A DNA stretch of 64,000 bases from Echinicola soli (GCF_006575665.1 NZ_CP041253.1:3943001-4007000), one strand, 5' to 3'; positions 38,671 to 48,815 are shown, counted from the first letter of the stretch. Notes: generated by a model from the letters alone, not told the origin. Translations and numbers: made by a program.

Positions 38671-39936
38671 TTATTTCTGCTCGTACGGGTGGGAGGCCAT
38701 TTTCTCCTCCAATAAAACAGGCTCTAAAACTTTCACCTGCCCATCAATATCTTTGGGAATCGGAAGCCCCAACAACCGACAGATTAGCGGATAAACATGA
38801 ATGTTTTCAAAAGCTTTTATTTCATGACCGGACTTGACCCGGGGGCCATTGGCGTAGAAAATGGCATGCATGTCTTTTAGCGAAGGATGGAATCCATGCT
38901 CGCCAAAAGTATCGGTATCAAACATGGCTGCCCTGTTTTGATATTTTATGAATCCTGAAGTAGCCACTAAATAATACCCTGGGTCGGGAATAATCAGTAA
39001 ATCCCCTACTCTTTCCGAATAATTGATATGCTTGCCGTAATAATTTTTGGATAGTGGATCGACCACCGAAAAATGATCTTCCAATTTTCGTAATTCTCTC
39101 CTAATTTCCCCCATATCCTTTGTATCTTTCAAGTGAAGGTGTGCCAGTGCCCCATCATTATAGTAATCAAGGGGAAATGGAGCCAGCAGCTTTTCCAGGT
39201 CTATCAACCGATCCTGTGTAATATTGGTCATCCCATGATCCGATACTATAATGATGTTAACAGGAAGACCTGACTTTTTTACTCCATCAAATAATATCCC
39301 CAGTTCTTCATCTAACTTGAATAGGGCCTCTTTAAGTTTTAGATCATTATTAGGACCATATTTATGCCCAGTATCATCCATGTCCGAAAAGTATAAAGTA
39401 ATCATCCTGGGCCGCTCTTCATCCGGAAGCCGTAGCCACTCCAGCACTTGGTCAATTCGTGTAGTGTTGGGTATGGTACCATTATAATCATAATAATAAC
39501 TGGGACGAATTCCCTGAATGGCTGCTTCAGAGCCTACAAAGAAGTAGCTTGCAGATTTCACTCCATGCTTCTCGGCTTGAACCCAAATGGGAGTTCCTCC
39601 ATACCAACTTCCGTCCTGTACCACAGAACGGTCACTAATACGATACGTTTTACTTTTCTGTGAACTAAAAAAAGTATTATCCACCAATCCATGATTACCC
39701 GGTTTCATACCTGTCGCAATAGTATAATGGTTTGGAAAGGTTTTGGAGGGAAATGAAGGAATCATAGAAGTCGCTGCAGTGCCCGAGGAAATAAATGCTT
39801 CGATATGCGGAGGATGAAAACGCTCGGTATAATCGTGGCGATAGCCATCCAATGAAATTAGCATTACATATTGATCCTGGGCAAATCCCTGAAAAATGGT
39901 TGTGATCAAAAAGATGATGAATAAAAGCAATCTCAT
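38671..39936 (-). CDS. ENPP-type alkaline phosphatase superfamily phosphodiesterase
   Basis: The start is the ATG at 39936 (MRLLLFIIFLITTIFQGFAQ, a signal peptide), giving 421 residues; the longer frame adds 13 residues. Nucleotide pyrophosphatase/phosphodiesterase signatures: LISLDGYRHDY (first metal Asp), SFPSKTFPNHYTIATG (nucleophile Thr near residue 65), MDDTGHKYGP, IVSDHGM and GEHGFHP (metal-binding Asp/His residues). The enzyme is exported and probably hydrolyses phosphodiesters outside the cytoplasm. It is flanked by two direct copies of repeat B and one MITE-like element. Confidence 0.92.
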   Translation of the reverse strand: MRLLLFIIFLITTIFQGFAQDQYVMLISLDGYRHDYTERFHPPHIEAFISSGTAATSMIPSFPSKTFPNHYTIATGMKPGNHGLVDNTFFSSQKSKTYRISDRSVVQDGSWYGGTPIWVQAEKHGVKSASYFFVGSEAAIQGIRPSYYYDYNGTIPNTTRIDQVLEWLRLPDEERPRMITLYFSDMDDTGHKYGPNNDLKLKEALFKLDEELGILFDGVKKSGLPVNIIIVSDHGMTNITQDRLIDLEKLLAPFPLDYYNDGALAHLHLKDTKDMGEIRRELRKLEDHFSVVDPLSKNYYGKHINYSERVGDLLIIPDPGYYLVATSGFIKYQNRAAMFDTDTFGEHGFHPSLKDMHAIFYANGPRVKSGHEIKAFENIHVYPLICRLLGLPIPKDIDGQVKVLEPVLLEEKMASHPYEQK

Positions 39937-40010
39937 TTGGCTCAATTTATAAGTGACACACCAAAAATAAATCAATCAACACGATATTAGATCAATTACA
40001 TGTTAAATTA

Positions 40011-40200
40011 TACTGTCGTCCGACTAAATTTCAAATATGATCTAAAACTGTCTTTAAATAAAAATTTGAGGTTTTTTATTCCAATCCCTAAAATGCCCCC
40101 CATCCCCTAAAGGGGAGCTTTAGAAAGTCCCCTTTAGGGGATTTAGGGGTGGATTTCGACGAATTTCCTTCGAAAGCAAAATCTTTACTGGGACGCCAAT
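40011..40200 (+). mobile_element. MITE-like element, copy 2
   Basis: A 190-bp copy beginning TACTGTCGTCCGAC and ending TGGGACGCCAAT. It is flanked by a perfect 9-bp duplication GTTAAATTA (40002-40010 and 40201-40209). Inside are AAATTTCAAATATGATC, a run AAATTTGAGG and two copies of the CCCCTAAAGGGG palindrome. No coding capacity. It lies immediately left of repeat B copy 3. Confidence 0.9.
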
Positions 40201-40213
40201 GTTAAATTATGGC

Positions 40214-40616
40214 TCTATATGGAATACTGTGGGTAAATTATTCACGGGATTGTCCAACTTGTGCGGAAAGAGCAGGGAAATGGTTTTGTTCCTACGCCCC
40301 CCTGGAGGCATCCTGATCTTACCAAACTTAGATGCCCAGCGGTATTGGCCAGGACTCCCGCCTCACGGTTTTAGCCGACAGAAATGTCAGCAGTTATGCT
40401 CCGCTAGGTGCATTAGCTTGGTAACAGAAAGTGAATACAGTATCCTAATAGTGCCGCAGGCCTGCCTCGCCCTGGGCGGGTACTGACCACGGGAAAGAAA
40501 AGTATGTATGATTATCGACTGCATCAGGAACTTGCCAGACAAATCCATCTGTCAACCAGCTTCTTCGATCCCCATTGCCCGCTACCGCTCAACTTACCCA
40601 AAGAAATCATATAGAA
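40214..40616 (+). repeat. Interspersed structured repeat B, copy 3 (full)
   Basis: A 403-bp copy with ends TCTATATG and CATATAGAA. Hairpins: GTGGGTAA-A-TTATTCAC (wobble-paired), GACA-GAAA-TGTC, ATGCTCC/GGTGCAT, and TAGTGCC/GGTACTG whose loop carries a ~20-base insertion containing GGCCTGCCTCGCCCTGGGCG. It is in the same orientation as copy 2, 1.6 kb away, with the phosphodiesterase gene between. Confidence 0.85.
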
Positions 40617-40625
40617 CAAAAAAAA

Positions 40626-40649
40626 GGCTGTCAATGCAAATTGGCAGCC
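40626..40649 (-). terminator. Terminator after the gyrA-TPR unit
   Basis: Stem GGCTGTCAA (40626-40634) with TTGGCAGCC (40641-40649), one wobble pair, six-base loop, followed on the minus strand by a run of T (complement of the A-rich 40617-40625). Confidence 0.8.
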
Positions 40650-40675
40650 TTTTCTTTCAAGAGAAACTTTCTGTA

Positions 40676-41893
40676 TTAATTTCCACCTTCTATCCAATCA
40701 GGCCCGATCAGTTCTTGCAGTTTTTGATCGTATTCTGCAGCTTTGTCTTCATTTTTAAGACGCGTGTGGATAGAATGCAGGATTCTCAAAATTTCAGTGT
40801 TGTCAGGCTTGAGCTCTACAGCTTTCTCAAACAGAGGGATAGCATTTTCATAAAGGCTATCGGCCTCTGCAAGCATATCTTCAGATTTAGCTTCCCACTC
40901 ATCATCAGGAAGGTTGTTTACTTCATTGATGATATCCCTTGCTTTATCAATGTAAACCGCTCCTGCATAATAGTTACCTTCGAAGAAGTCAGGATCAATT
41001 TCCACCGTTTTCAGGTATTCTTCCAGTGCCCCATCCATATCACCAGATTGCTCTTTTAGGTAACCGTATCTCAACCGGATAGGCGCATTGTTTGGATCTT
41101 GGTCAAGGGATTCTTTGATAGAAGCCATGGCCTCGTCCATTTTCTCAAGCTGGAGCAAAAGCTGGATTTCAAATTCAGATAGCCCTTTATCGTTAGGATA
41201 TTCTTCACGTGCTTGTTTTACTAGACGGTAAGCTTCTTCTTGATCATCCTCTTGCTGGTTAGCAATTTGGATAAGGAAGTAATATGCGTTTAGTTTATTG
41301 TATTCAGGTACATCAAGCAACATGGTCAAATACTTCTTGGCTGCATCATAATCTTCCGCCATGTTTGCAGTATATCCAGCATTAAATACAATAGAAGTAT
41401 CTTTAGGGTCAATATCAGCCGCAATAGCAAAGAACTTGGATGCCAATGCATTATCATCAGTCTCATATCTACTGATCGCTTTATTTACGGAAGCAGTTTT
41501 TAGTTTGAATATACCTTCTCCTTGTAGATTCTCTGGAAGACCAGCAACTACTTCTTTATAAATTTCTTTACCAATCTTACTGGTAGAATCATTGCCGTCC
41601 ATGTCCAGTGATTTTCTGAAGGCATCAAGGGCATTTCTCCCCTTATCCACTGTAGTCTCAGTATTAGAGGAATCAGCTGCAAATTGAATAGTAAGGATTT
41701 TACCTTTGATTAAAAACGTTTCCGGATCAGCTCCAGTTTCTGCATCTTGTGTTGCCGCTTCTATGTCCGTAAGTGCTTCTGAAATATTACCCTTTCGTAG
41801 GTTTTTTTCAGCTGATTTTACAACCTTTTTTTGGCCAAAGGCTACTGTTGAAGCCACACCGACCAAAGCCAATGATAAAATTAATTTCTTCAT
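40676..41893 (-). CDS. TPR-repeat protein, exported
   Basis: A 405-residue protein with a signal peptide (MKKLILSLALVGVASTVAFGQ) and seven or more tetratricopeptide-type repeats through residue ~400, for example NAPIRLRYGYLKEQSGDMDG and PDFFEGNYYAGAVYIDKARD. It probably mediates protein contacts in the periplasm. The gene starts ten bases after gyrA ends, so it is co-transcribed. A link to gyrase function is not obvious; co-transcription could be historical. Confidence 0.85.
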   Translation of the reverse strand: MKKLILSLALVGVASTVAFGQKKVVKSAEKNLRKGNISEALTDIEAATQDAETGADPETFLIKGKILTIQFAADSSNTETTVDKGRNALDAFRKSLDMDGNDSTSKIGKEIYKEVVAGLPENLQGEGIFKLKTASVNKAISRYETDDNALASKFFAIAADIDPKDTSIVFNAGYTANMAEDYDAAKKYLTMLLDVPEYNKLNAYYFLIQIANQQEDDQEEAYRLVKQAREEYPNDKGLSEFEIQLLLQLEKMDEAMASIKESLDQDPNNAPIRLRYGYLKEQSGDMDGALEEYLKTVEIDPDFFEGNYYAGAVYIDKARDIINEVNNLPDDEWEAKSEDMLAEADSLYENAIPLFEKAVELKPDNTEILRILHSIHTRLKNEDKAAEYDQKLQELIGPDWIEGGN

Positions 41894-41903
41894 TTTTGTC
41901 TAA

Positions 41904-44432
41904 TTATTCCTCTTTTGGTTTTTCGCTATCGTTTGATTCGTCTTGATTTTCATCAGTAATATCCTGAATGTCCTCGATCTCCTCTTCCACTTGCTCTACT
42001 TTCGCAACGGAAGAAATTTCATCGTTTTCATTCAGTTTGATAAGGCGCACACCTTGTGTCGCGCGGCCCATGATTCGCAAACCAGCTACTGGGGTTCGGA
42101 TGATTATTCCTGATTTGTTGATGATCATTAAGTCGTCTGAATCGATTACTGACTTAATGGCCACTAAGTTGCCGGTCTTTTCAGTGACGTTCATCGCCTT
42201 GACTCCTTTTCCGCCTCTATTGGTAATGCGGTATTCTTCTACTGCACTCCGCTTTCCATAACCTTTCTCCGAAACAACCAATAAAGTGGCTTCTTCCCTA
42301 TTAACACAAACCATGCCAACAACTTCATCTTTAGCGTCACTTAAGGTGATGGCTTTCACCCCTGTAGCCGTCCTGCCCATTGGTCTAACTACTGATTCAT
42401 GGAAGTGGATCGCCCTTCCGGATTTGGCAGCAATGATAATGTGGGAATCCCCATGGGTAAATTCCACATTTAACAGCTGATCATCTTCCCGGATATTAAG
42501 GGCAATGATCCCGTTAGAGCGTGGTCTTGAGTATTGCTCCAAGGTCGTCTTCTTGATCACCCCCTTTTTAGTGGTCATGACCAGGTAGTTATTTTGGATG
42601 TAATCCTCATCATTGAGATCAGCTACTTGGATAATGGAACGGATCTTATCATCACTTTCGATATTGATCAGGTTCTGAATAGGTCGACCTTTGGAAGTCT
42701 TGCTGCCTTCAGGAATCGCATAGGTTTTCAGCCAGAACAATTTCCCCTTGTCGGTAAAGATCAACAGATAATTATGTGTCAAAGCAGAAAACAGGTATTC
42801 GGTGTAGTCATCATCCTTAGTCTTTACTCCTCTGGATCCTACTCCTCCTCTACCCTGTGTACGGTATTCCTTCAGCGCAGTCCTTTTGACATAGCCTTGA
42901 TGAGAAACGGTGATGATTACCTCTTCGTTTGGAATCATATCTTCGTAACTGAAGTCTTCAGCGTTATGCTCGATGGTCGTTCTTCTGTCATCGTTATAAC
43001 GTTCCTTGATTTCAGCCAATTCTGATTTGATGATTTCCATCCTTCTTTCCTTCTTCTCAAGGATGTCTTTTAGGTCTTCTATAAGGATCATTAACTCCTC
43101 GTACTCTTTCAGGATCTTCTCACGCTCCATACCTGTCAGTCGCTGGAGACGCATATCCAGGATGGCACGGGCTTGAATTTCGGTCAATTCGAATTTCTCC
43201 ATCAAGCTTGTACGTGCTGTTTCAGGATCCCTTGAATTTCTGATAAGGCTGATCACCTCGTCCAAATTATCCAGTGCAATCAAGTACCCCTGCAGGATAT
43301 GAGCTCGCTTTTCTGCCTCTTTTAGCTCATACTCTGTCCTTCTGGTGACCACTTCATGACGGTGGTTCACATAGTGGACGATCAGTTCTTTTAGGTTAAG
43401 TGTATATGGACGTCCTTTTACCAGTGCCACATTATTGATGCTGAAGGAAGTCTGTAGTTGTGTCTGCTTATAAAGGTTATTCAGGACGACATTGGCAATG
43501 GCATCACGCTTGAGTTCGTAAACGACGCGCATTCCGCGACGATCGGACTCGTCTCGAATTGCCGAAATTCCTTCCAATTTTTTCTCTTGGATCAATTGGG
43601 CCGTTTTCTCAATCATATTGGCTTTATTGACCAAATAAGGAATTTCGTTGATGATGATCATCTCCCTGCCGGTGTCCTTGGTTTCGATGGTGGCTTTTCC
43701 GCGCATGACGACTCTTCCTCGTCCGGTTTCATAAGCGGATTTCACACCATTATAACCATAAATGATCCCGCCTGTTGGGAAATCTGGAGCAATGACGTGC
43801 TTCATCAATTCCTCCACAGTGATGTCATTGTTTTCAATATAGGCAATGGTACCATCTATGACTTCTCCCAGCTGATGAGGAGCCATATTGGTGGCCATAC
43901 CCACGGCGATACCGGATGCTCCATTCAACAATAAAGCCGGAATTTTAGCAGGCAGTACCACTGGCTCTTTCAGTGAATCATCGAAGTTTAGCTGGAAGTC
44001 AACCGTCTCCTTATTAATATCAGTCAATAATTCCTCAGCGATTCTCTTTAGTCTCGCTTCGGTATAACGCATGGCAGCGGCATTATCACCGTCAATGGAC
44101 CCGAAGTTTCCTTGTGGATCTACCAATGGATACCTTAAGGACCAGTCCTGGGCCATTCTTACCATGGTCTCGTACACGGCACTGTCACCATGCGGGTGAT
44201 ACTTACCGAGTACTTCCCCTACGATCCTTGCTGATTTTTTGTAGGGCTTGTTATGATGCACTCCCAGTTCCTGCATTCCAAAAAGAATTCTGCGGTGAAC
44301 TGGCTTCATCCCATCTCTTACATCTGGAAGTGCTCTGGAAACAATGACCGACATCGAATAGTCGATGTAGGCACCACGCATTTCTTCCTCAATGTTAATC
44401 GGTATTATGTTCTCGTTTTCTCCTTCGGCCAT
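41904..44432 (-). CDS. gyrA: DNA gyrase subunit A
   Basis: An 842-residue type IIA topoisomerase subunit, cytoplasmic. The catalytic Tyr sits in [16 protein letters not shown] (about residue 122), and the GQQTHNRHD-like sequence is replaced by the Bacteroidota [30 protein letters not shown]. The six-bladed C-terminal domain with GyrA-box residues ([12 protein letters not shown]) follows, then a very acidic tail (about residues 815-842). It shares a transcript with the downstream TPR gene. gyrB is not in the window. Confidence 0.98.
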   Translation of the reverse strand: MAEGENENIIPINIEEEMRGAYIDYSMSVIVSRALPDVRDGMKPVHRRILFGMQELGVHHNKPYKKSARIVGEVLGKYHPHGDSAVYETMVRMAQDWSLRYPLVDPQGNFGSIDGDNAAAMRYTEARLKRIAEELLTDINKETVDFQLNFDDSLKEPVVLPAKIPALLLNGASGIAVGMATNMAPHQLGEVIDGTIAYIENNDITVEELMKHVIAPDFPTGGIIYGYNGVKSAYETGRGRVVMRGKATIETKDTGREMIIINEIPYLVNKANMIEKTAQLIQEKKLEGISAIRDESDRRGMRVVYELKRDAIANVVLNNLYKQTQLQTSFSINNVALVKGRPYTLNLKELIVHYVNHRHEVVTRRTEYELKEAEKRAHILQGYLIALDNLDEVISLIRNSRDPETARTSLMEKFELTEIQARAILDMRLQRLTGMEREKILKEYEELMILIEDLKDILEKKERRMEIIKSELAEIKERYNDDRRTTIEHNAEDFSYEDMIPNEEVIITVSHQGYVKRTALKEYRTQGRGGVGSRGVKTKDDDYTEYLFSALTHNYLLIFTDKGKLFWLKTYAIPEGSKTSKGRPIQNLINIESDDKIRSIIQVADLNDEDYIQNNYLVMTTKKGVIKKTTLEQYSRPRSNGIIALNIREDDQLLNVEFTHGDSHIIIAAKSGRAIHFHESVVRPMGRTATGVKAITLSDAKDEVVGMVCVNREEATLLVVSEKGYGKRSAVEEYRITNRGGKGVKAMNVTEKTGNLVAIKSVIDSDDLMIINKSGIIIRTPVAGLRIMGRATQGVRLIKLNENDEISSVAKVEQVEEEIEDIQDITDENQDESNDSEKPKEE

Positions 44433-44526
44433 ATGTTGAATATCTCAATATAAGGTTGCAAGATAGTAAAAAGAATAAGGTTTTAAAATACTATTTTAGC
44501 TTTCAAAAGGGTTTTCTACTCGCTTT

Positions 44527-45570
44527 TTAATACCATTGCCCTACCTTTCGATTTTGCATGTGCCAGATGGAGCTTCCACGGTATCCTACCCCGTTGTGTA
44601 AGTGTTTCATTTTCACCCCACATCCGGGAATTTTGCACCTCTTGGTTCCAGGAAGGCGAAGGGCCACACCTAGATTTATGGTGAATAACTTTTGCTCAAG
44701 CATTTGGCTTTCTTCCAATCCCTCCAGCTGGTAATTAAACTTCCTGAATGATGCGTTTGGTTTTAGGAATATCTTGGTATATTCAGAGAATTCCCTCTCG
44801 ATCCTCAAACCGATGGCATAATAAGGTTCTGTAGCGGTCAGGGCATCGTCATAACTCTCCTGGACTTTTATTGACCCATATTCCCCCTCTAAGGTAAACC
44901 TCCAAGGGTAGTTTTGTTCCATTCTTAGTTTCCGCTGTGCCTGCATATAGTGATTGTTACCACTGTACTTTCTGTATTTCCAATTGAGAAATGCCCTTCT
45001 TCTTTTGGCATCATACAGCACGAGTCCCAGCGTACCGTACATTTTATCAAAGACATATTTGTCACTTGAAAAGGTAAATTGATGAGAATCGCCTTCCAAA
45101 GCTGCCATGCTCCCCATTTCTCTGCCGTATCCACCACCTATTGCGAACAACCCAAAAAGATCAATTCTAACACCTGCATCGAACGGAATAGCACTGCTAT
45201 TTGATTTAAAAGTCCTGGTCTCACCAGCTAAAATGTCTTGGGAACTGCCATCATCACTTATTATGGAAATAGGATAATTATCAGGCATGCCGCTATTAAA
45301 ATCCATCGCATTTAGGTGCATTCCATATCCTCCACCCAACTCTAAGGAGATTTTACTCATGATTCCTCTGGTAATGTTCCCCACCCCACTTTCACTTCTT
45401 CGGGTTTTATCAGGCCTAGCTTTCGTGTCTATTCCGAAAATATCCTCCTCTTGCGCATGAACTATTCCACTAGAAATAAGAAGGATTAATACCCCTATAA
45501 ACCTGTGCTTTATAAGGCTCACTAATACTGGGCATTTAACAAAAAAAGATGAGTGTCTACTGTTGGTCAT
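44527..45570 (-). CDS. Predicted outer-membrane beta-barrel protein, unknown function
   Basis: A 347-residue protein with a signal peptide region (IGVLILLISSGIVHAQEED, residues ~24-42) followed by a beta-rich body (LELGGGYGMHLN, FGLFAIGGGYG, FLNWKYRKYSG, ALRLPGTKRC). The conserved tail has CKIPGCGVKMKHLHNGVGYRG, with two Cys and two His, a combination I associate only with uncharacterised Cytophagia proteins. No enzymatic motif is visible. It is 94 bases upstream of gyrA's start codon on the same strand but likely separately transcribed. Confidence 0.6.
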   Translation of the reverse strand: MTNSRHSSFFVKCPVLVSLIKHRFIGVLILLISSGIVHAQEEDIFGIDTKARPDKTRRSESGVGNITRGIMSKISLELGGGYGMHLNAMDFNSGMPDNYPISIISDDGSSQDILAGETRTFKSNSSAIPFDAGVRIDLFGLFAIGGGYGREMGSMAALEGDSHQFTFSSDKYVFDKMYGTLGLVLYDAKRRRAFLNWKYRKYSGNNHYMQAQRKLRMEQNYPWRFTLEGEYGSIKVQESYDDALTATEPYYAIGLRIEREFSEYTKIFLKPNASFRKFNYQLEGLEESQMLEQKLFTINLGVALRLPGTKRCKIPGCGVKMKHLHNGVGYRGSSIWHMQNRKVGQWY

Positions 45571-45692
45571 GGGTAGTTATTGATTTACGTAGTTTCCTTG
45601 TCGGTTGCTGCCTAAATTTAAGTAATTCAACTTGTATCTTCACGGCATCCATTATTATTCTTCCATTGAAGAATTTACAAAACGAAAAAAAA

Positions 45693-45712
45693 CCCTCCAA
45701 TTAATTAGAGGG
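45693..45712 (-). terminator. Terminator after small secreted protein gene
   Basis: Stem CCCTC (45693-45697)/GAGGG (45708-45712), extended by an AATTAATT inner palindrome, followed on the minus strand by eight T residues. Clean intrinsic terminator, 31 bases past the stop. Confidence 0.8.
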
Positions 45713-45743
45713 CTTTGGGAAGTTATTTTTACCAATTTAAGTA

Positions 45744-46250
45744 TTAAGCACCGTCGCCTTCCTCTTCAGGAGCTCTTGCGCTTGTTTTTTCAGCGATCAA
45801 TGCATCAACTTTCGCTTTTACTTCTGGATCTGCTTTCATAGCTGCATTTACCTTATTATAAGTAGCAGCACCCAAAACCTCATCGTCTTTGATAAGGGCG
45901 ATCATTCTTTCCTTGATCACGTCAGAAAGAGAGTTTTTGGTGTCCAGAATTTCTTGGTATTCGGCTTTTTCTTCGTCTGTAATGTTGATCTCGGCGAGCT
46001 TGGCATCATCGCCCCAAGCTTCTTTGATCTCATTGTATCTTCCTACATCAAACACCTCATTATCTTTGATCATGCTTTCTAAATCTGCTTGCTTTACTTC
46101 CATAAAATGATTCACAGAGTCTTTCATGCTTGCAAATTTTTCGATCTCTTCGTCAGTAACTGCTTCAGCTTCACTGTTTTCTTGCTGAGCTTGTACAGCT
46201 ACACTCATTAAACACATCATTAACAATGCCCATCCAAATAAACGCTTCAT
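45744..46250 (-). CDS. Secreted helical protein (DUF4168-like)
   Basis: A 168-residue protein with a signal peptide (MKRLFGWALLMMCLMSVAVQAQQ), then a strongly charged alpha-helical body with two similar parts: YNEIKEAWGDDAKLAEINIT and YNKVNAAMKADPEVKAKVDAL. The pattern resembles DUF4168, found in many envelopes and of unknown function. It ends in an acidic tail (APEEEGDGA). It has its own promoter region and terminator. Confidence 0.65.
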   Translation of the reverse strand: MKRLFGWALLMMCLMSVAVQAQQENSEAEAVTDEEIEKFASMKDSVNHFMEVKQADLESMIKDNEVFDVGRYNEIKEAWGDDAKLAEINITDEEKAEYQEILDTKNSLSDVIKERMIALIKDDEVLGAATYNKVNAAMKADPEVKAKVDALIAEKTSARAPEEEGDGA

Positions 46251-46407
46251 CTTTCTTAATCTTTTTAGTGAATATTCTTAAAATAAACTAAATTCCAATA
46301 AAAGGTATTACAGCTAATTAAGCAAGGAAATTACCTTAAAAAACCTTAATTTTTTCACTTAAAAACATTTCTATTGGAAAAAAACAAGTGTTAACTACCT
46401 GATAGTT

Positions 46408-47058
46408 TTATAGTTTTTTAAGCTCCGAGATGGTAGCTTTAGGATCATCCGCATTAAATACAAAACTACCGGCCACGAGGATATCTGCACCAGCATCGAT
46501 CAGCTTGTATGCATTTCCCATGTTTACGCCACCATCGATTTCAATTTTTGCTTGAGAACCTGAAGCAGTAATGATGGCCTTCAGATTTCGCACTTTCTCA
46601 TATGTATGCTCTATGAACTTTTGTCCGCCAAACCCAGGATTTACGGACATGATGATTACCGTGTCCAGCTCCCGGATGATATCCCTTAGCAATTCCACAT
46701 TAGTATGTGGATTAATGGCCACGCCAGCTTTGCAATCCAACTCATGGATGGCTTGGATAGTTCTGTGCAAATGCTGGCAAGCTTCGAAGTGTACTGTTAT
46801 GGTTTCTGCACCTACTTCCTTAAATGCTTCTAAATACTGATCAGGATTTACGATCATCAGATGGACATCAAGGGGCTTTTTAGCGTGCCCTTGGATGGCT
46901 TCCACCACAGGAAACCCGAAAGAAATATTGGGCACAAAGACGCCATCCATAATATCGACATGAATGAGATCTGCCTCTGAATCATTTATCATTTCAATTG
47001 CTGATTGAAGATTGGCAAAATCAGCGGCCAGCACCGATGGGGCAATTAGGGTATCCAT
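46408..47058 (-). CDS. rpe: Ribulose-phosphate 3-epimerase
   Basis: A 216-residue cytoplasmic TIM-barrel enzyme of the pentose phosphate pathway. The start is the ATG at 47058 (MDTLIAPSVLAADFANL); the longer frame is not homologous. Metal and catalytic residues are in LIHVDIMDGVFVPN, MSVNPGFGGQKF and IEIDGGVN. It stands alone. Length and motifs are standard. Confidence 0.96.
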   Translation of the reverse strand: MDTLIAPSVLAADFANLQSAIEMINDSEADLIHVDIMDGVFVPNISFGFPVVEAIQGHAKKPLDVHLMIVNPDQYLEAFKEVGAETITVHFEACQHLHRTIQAIHELDCKAGVAINPHTNVELLRDIIRELDTVIIMSVNPGFGGQKFIEHTYEKVRNLKAIITASGSQAKIEIDGGVNMGNAYKLIDAGADILVAGSFVFNADDPKATISELKKL

Positions 47059-47162
47059 AGTAACAATTGGGGTTAACTCGTACAAAATGAAGCATAAAGA
47101 AAACAAAAAATATGCAAAATCAGGACTACATGGACAACCTTTTCAAAATTTACCACCAATAG

Positions 47163-48815
47163 TTACTTAATGATTATCTTATGTCGCTCGATATTGAGTC
47201 CCTCCATTAGCTGCACAATATAAAAGCCACTGGTTATTTTAGCTATTTCCACTTCGTATGGAACATCGTTGGAAGTCCTGACCAATTTGTCCTGATTGAT
47301 CACTTGACCGCTTTTATTGATCATGGTAAATTCACATGCCTTTTTACTGCCAAATTGGATAAAAAGTTCTTTACCATCGGTCGGATTGGGATAGATCTTG
47401 GTGTTGGCTACTTCTGGCCTGGCCACGACATCGAGGATTTCCCCATAATAGGCCAATTCAAAATCAGGAATGCCATAGCCAAGCTGACTGTCAGGATCCT
47501 TAAATTGACTGCTGCTCTGTAAAATGTAATGGATAAGTTGGTCTTTTGTCCACTCAGGTCTTCCTTGCCACAACCCTGCCGCCAAAGCCGAAATCTGAGG
47601 GGCAGAAAATGAGGTTCCGTTTGCGGTACTGGTAGTGTTAGCACCTTGCCATAGCCGTACCCCCCTGCCCAGGGCGACTACATCCGGTTTGATACGTCCA
47701 TCCGCTGTCGGCCCTACCGAGCTGAAACTTGCTTTGGTGAGGTCTTTACTTACTGCACCCACTGATAAGATGCCATCCGCATCCGCCGGAGCTGAAATGG
47801 TCATTTCTGAGCCACTTCCTTCGTTACCGGCGCTATTTATTACCAGAATTCCCCTTTCAGCAGCCATGACAGCTCCTTGTGTGATAGTGGCTGTTTTGCC
47901 ATCCAGGTCGGATTTGGTGTAATCCATGGACGATTCAGTGAACGTAGCATAACCAAGGGAACTACTAATAATATCCACTCCCAAACTGTCTGCAAATTCT
48001 GCAGCCCTTACCCAGTTGTATTCTTCTATACGATACTCAGAGGCCACATCTTCTGTGATGCACAAGACATAATCGGCATCATACGCACCCGCCACGAGGG
48101 TACTGGCATCATTTGATGCAATCAATGACAGCGCGGCTGTACCATGGGTTTCTGATCTGTACACATTCTCCGACCACGGCATGACAAAATCCCTGGTGGC
48201 GAGAATCTGATTATTGTCAAAGAGATGCTTCATCCCTCCTATCTTATCTGTATTCAAGAACCCACCATCAAAAACGGCTATGGTCACTCCTTTTCCAGTA
48301 AGTCCTTCTGCATGCATGGCGGGAATACCGATCAGGTTATTTTGAAATGCATAATCTTCTTCGTCGTTGGTTTTGGACAATAAACGAATGCTAACAGGAT
48401 GATTTAGGATATTGGTTTTCTGTTCTTTACCATCTGTATAAAAACCCTTCGCAATCTGTTCAATGCCCTCTTCTTTTATAAAGGGAAGCTCTTTTATAGC
48501 GGAAATCTGCTCATCTGTGGCCACGACAATGGAAGCATTCATCCACTTACTGCTGTACTGTACATTAATGACAATATCCTTGACAGCATCAACATACTTT
48601 TGGGATACGGGCAGATCAGTGCTGTCCAATACCACTGCATTGCGCTCACGTCTTGCGATTGCTTTCTGGCTTAAAAAAGTAGCTGGTTCGTCTAGATGAT
48701 AAATTTCTTGCGGCTTATACTTGTAATGAATCGCATACCTATCCTGCCCTTTTACCGCAGCTGCAGAAAGGATGATTAAGCCGACAGCAGCGATAAATTT
48801 CCTAATATTGTCCAT
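47163..48815 (-). CDS. S8 family subtilase with type IX secretion C-terminal domain
   Basis: A 550-residue secreted serine protease. Signal peptide, propeptide (to about residue 140), then the catalytic Asp in VFDGGFL (about 181), His in SETHGTAALS (about 223) and Ser in NGTSFSAPQISAL (about 401). The C-terminal ~80 residues (TKIYPNPTDGKELFIQF ... YIVQLMEG) form a Por-type sorting domain recognised by the type IX secretion system, so the enzyme is exported to the surface or medium. Overlap of 14 bases with the upstream lipoprotein gene suggests co-expression. Confidence 0.92.
   Translation of the reverse strand: MDNIRKFIAAVGLIILSAAAVKGQDRYAIHYKYKPQEIYHLDEPATFLSQKAIARRERNAVVLDSTDLPVSQKYVDAVKDIVINVQYSSKWMNASIVVATDEQISAIKELPFIKEEGIEQIAKGFYTDGKEQKTNILNHPVSIRLLSKTNDEEDYAFQNNLIGIPAMHAEGLTGKGVTIAVFDGGFLNTDKIGGMKHLFDNNQILATRDFVMPWSENVYRSETHGTAALSLIASNDASTLVAGAYDADYVLCITEDVASEYRIEEYNWVRAAEFADSLGVDIISSSLGYATFTESSMDYTKSDLDGKTATITQGAVMAAERGILVINSAGNEGSGSEMTISAPADADGILSVGAVSKDLTKASFSSVGPTADGRIKPDVVALGRGVRLWQGANTTSTANGTSFSAPQISALAAGLWQGRPEWTKDQLIHYILQSSSQFKDPDSQLGYGIPDFELAYYGEILDVVARPEVANTKIYPNPTDGKELFIQFGSKKACEFTMINKSGQVINQDKLVRTSNDVPYEVEIAKITSGFYIVQLMEGLNIERHKIIIK

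Noticed and set aside
40508..41059. 183-residue plus-strand frame over the end of the TPR gene
   Set aside because: Antisense to the TPR protein and to repeat B; no domain.
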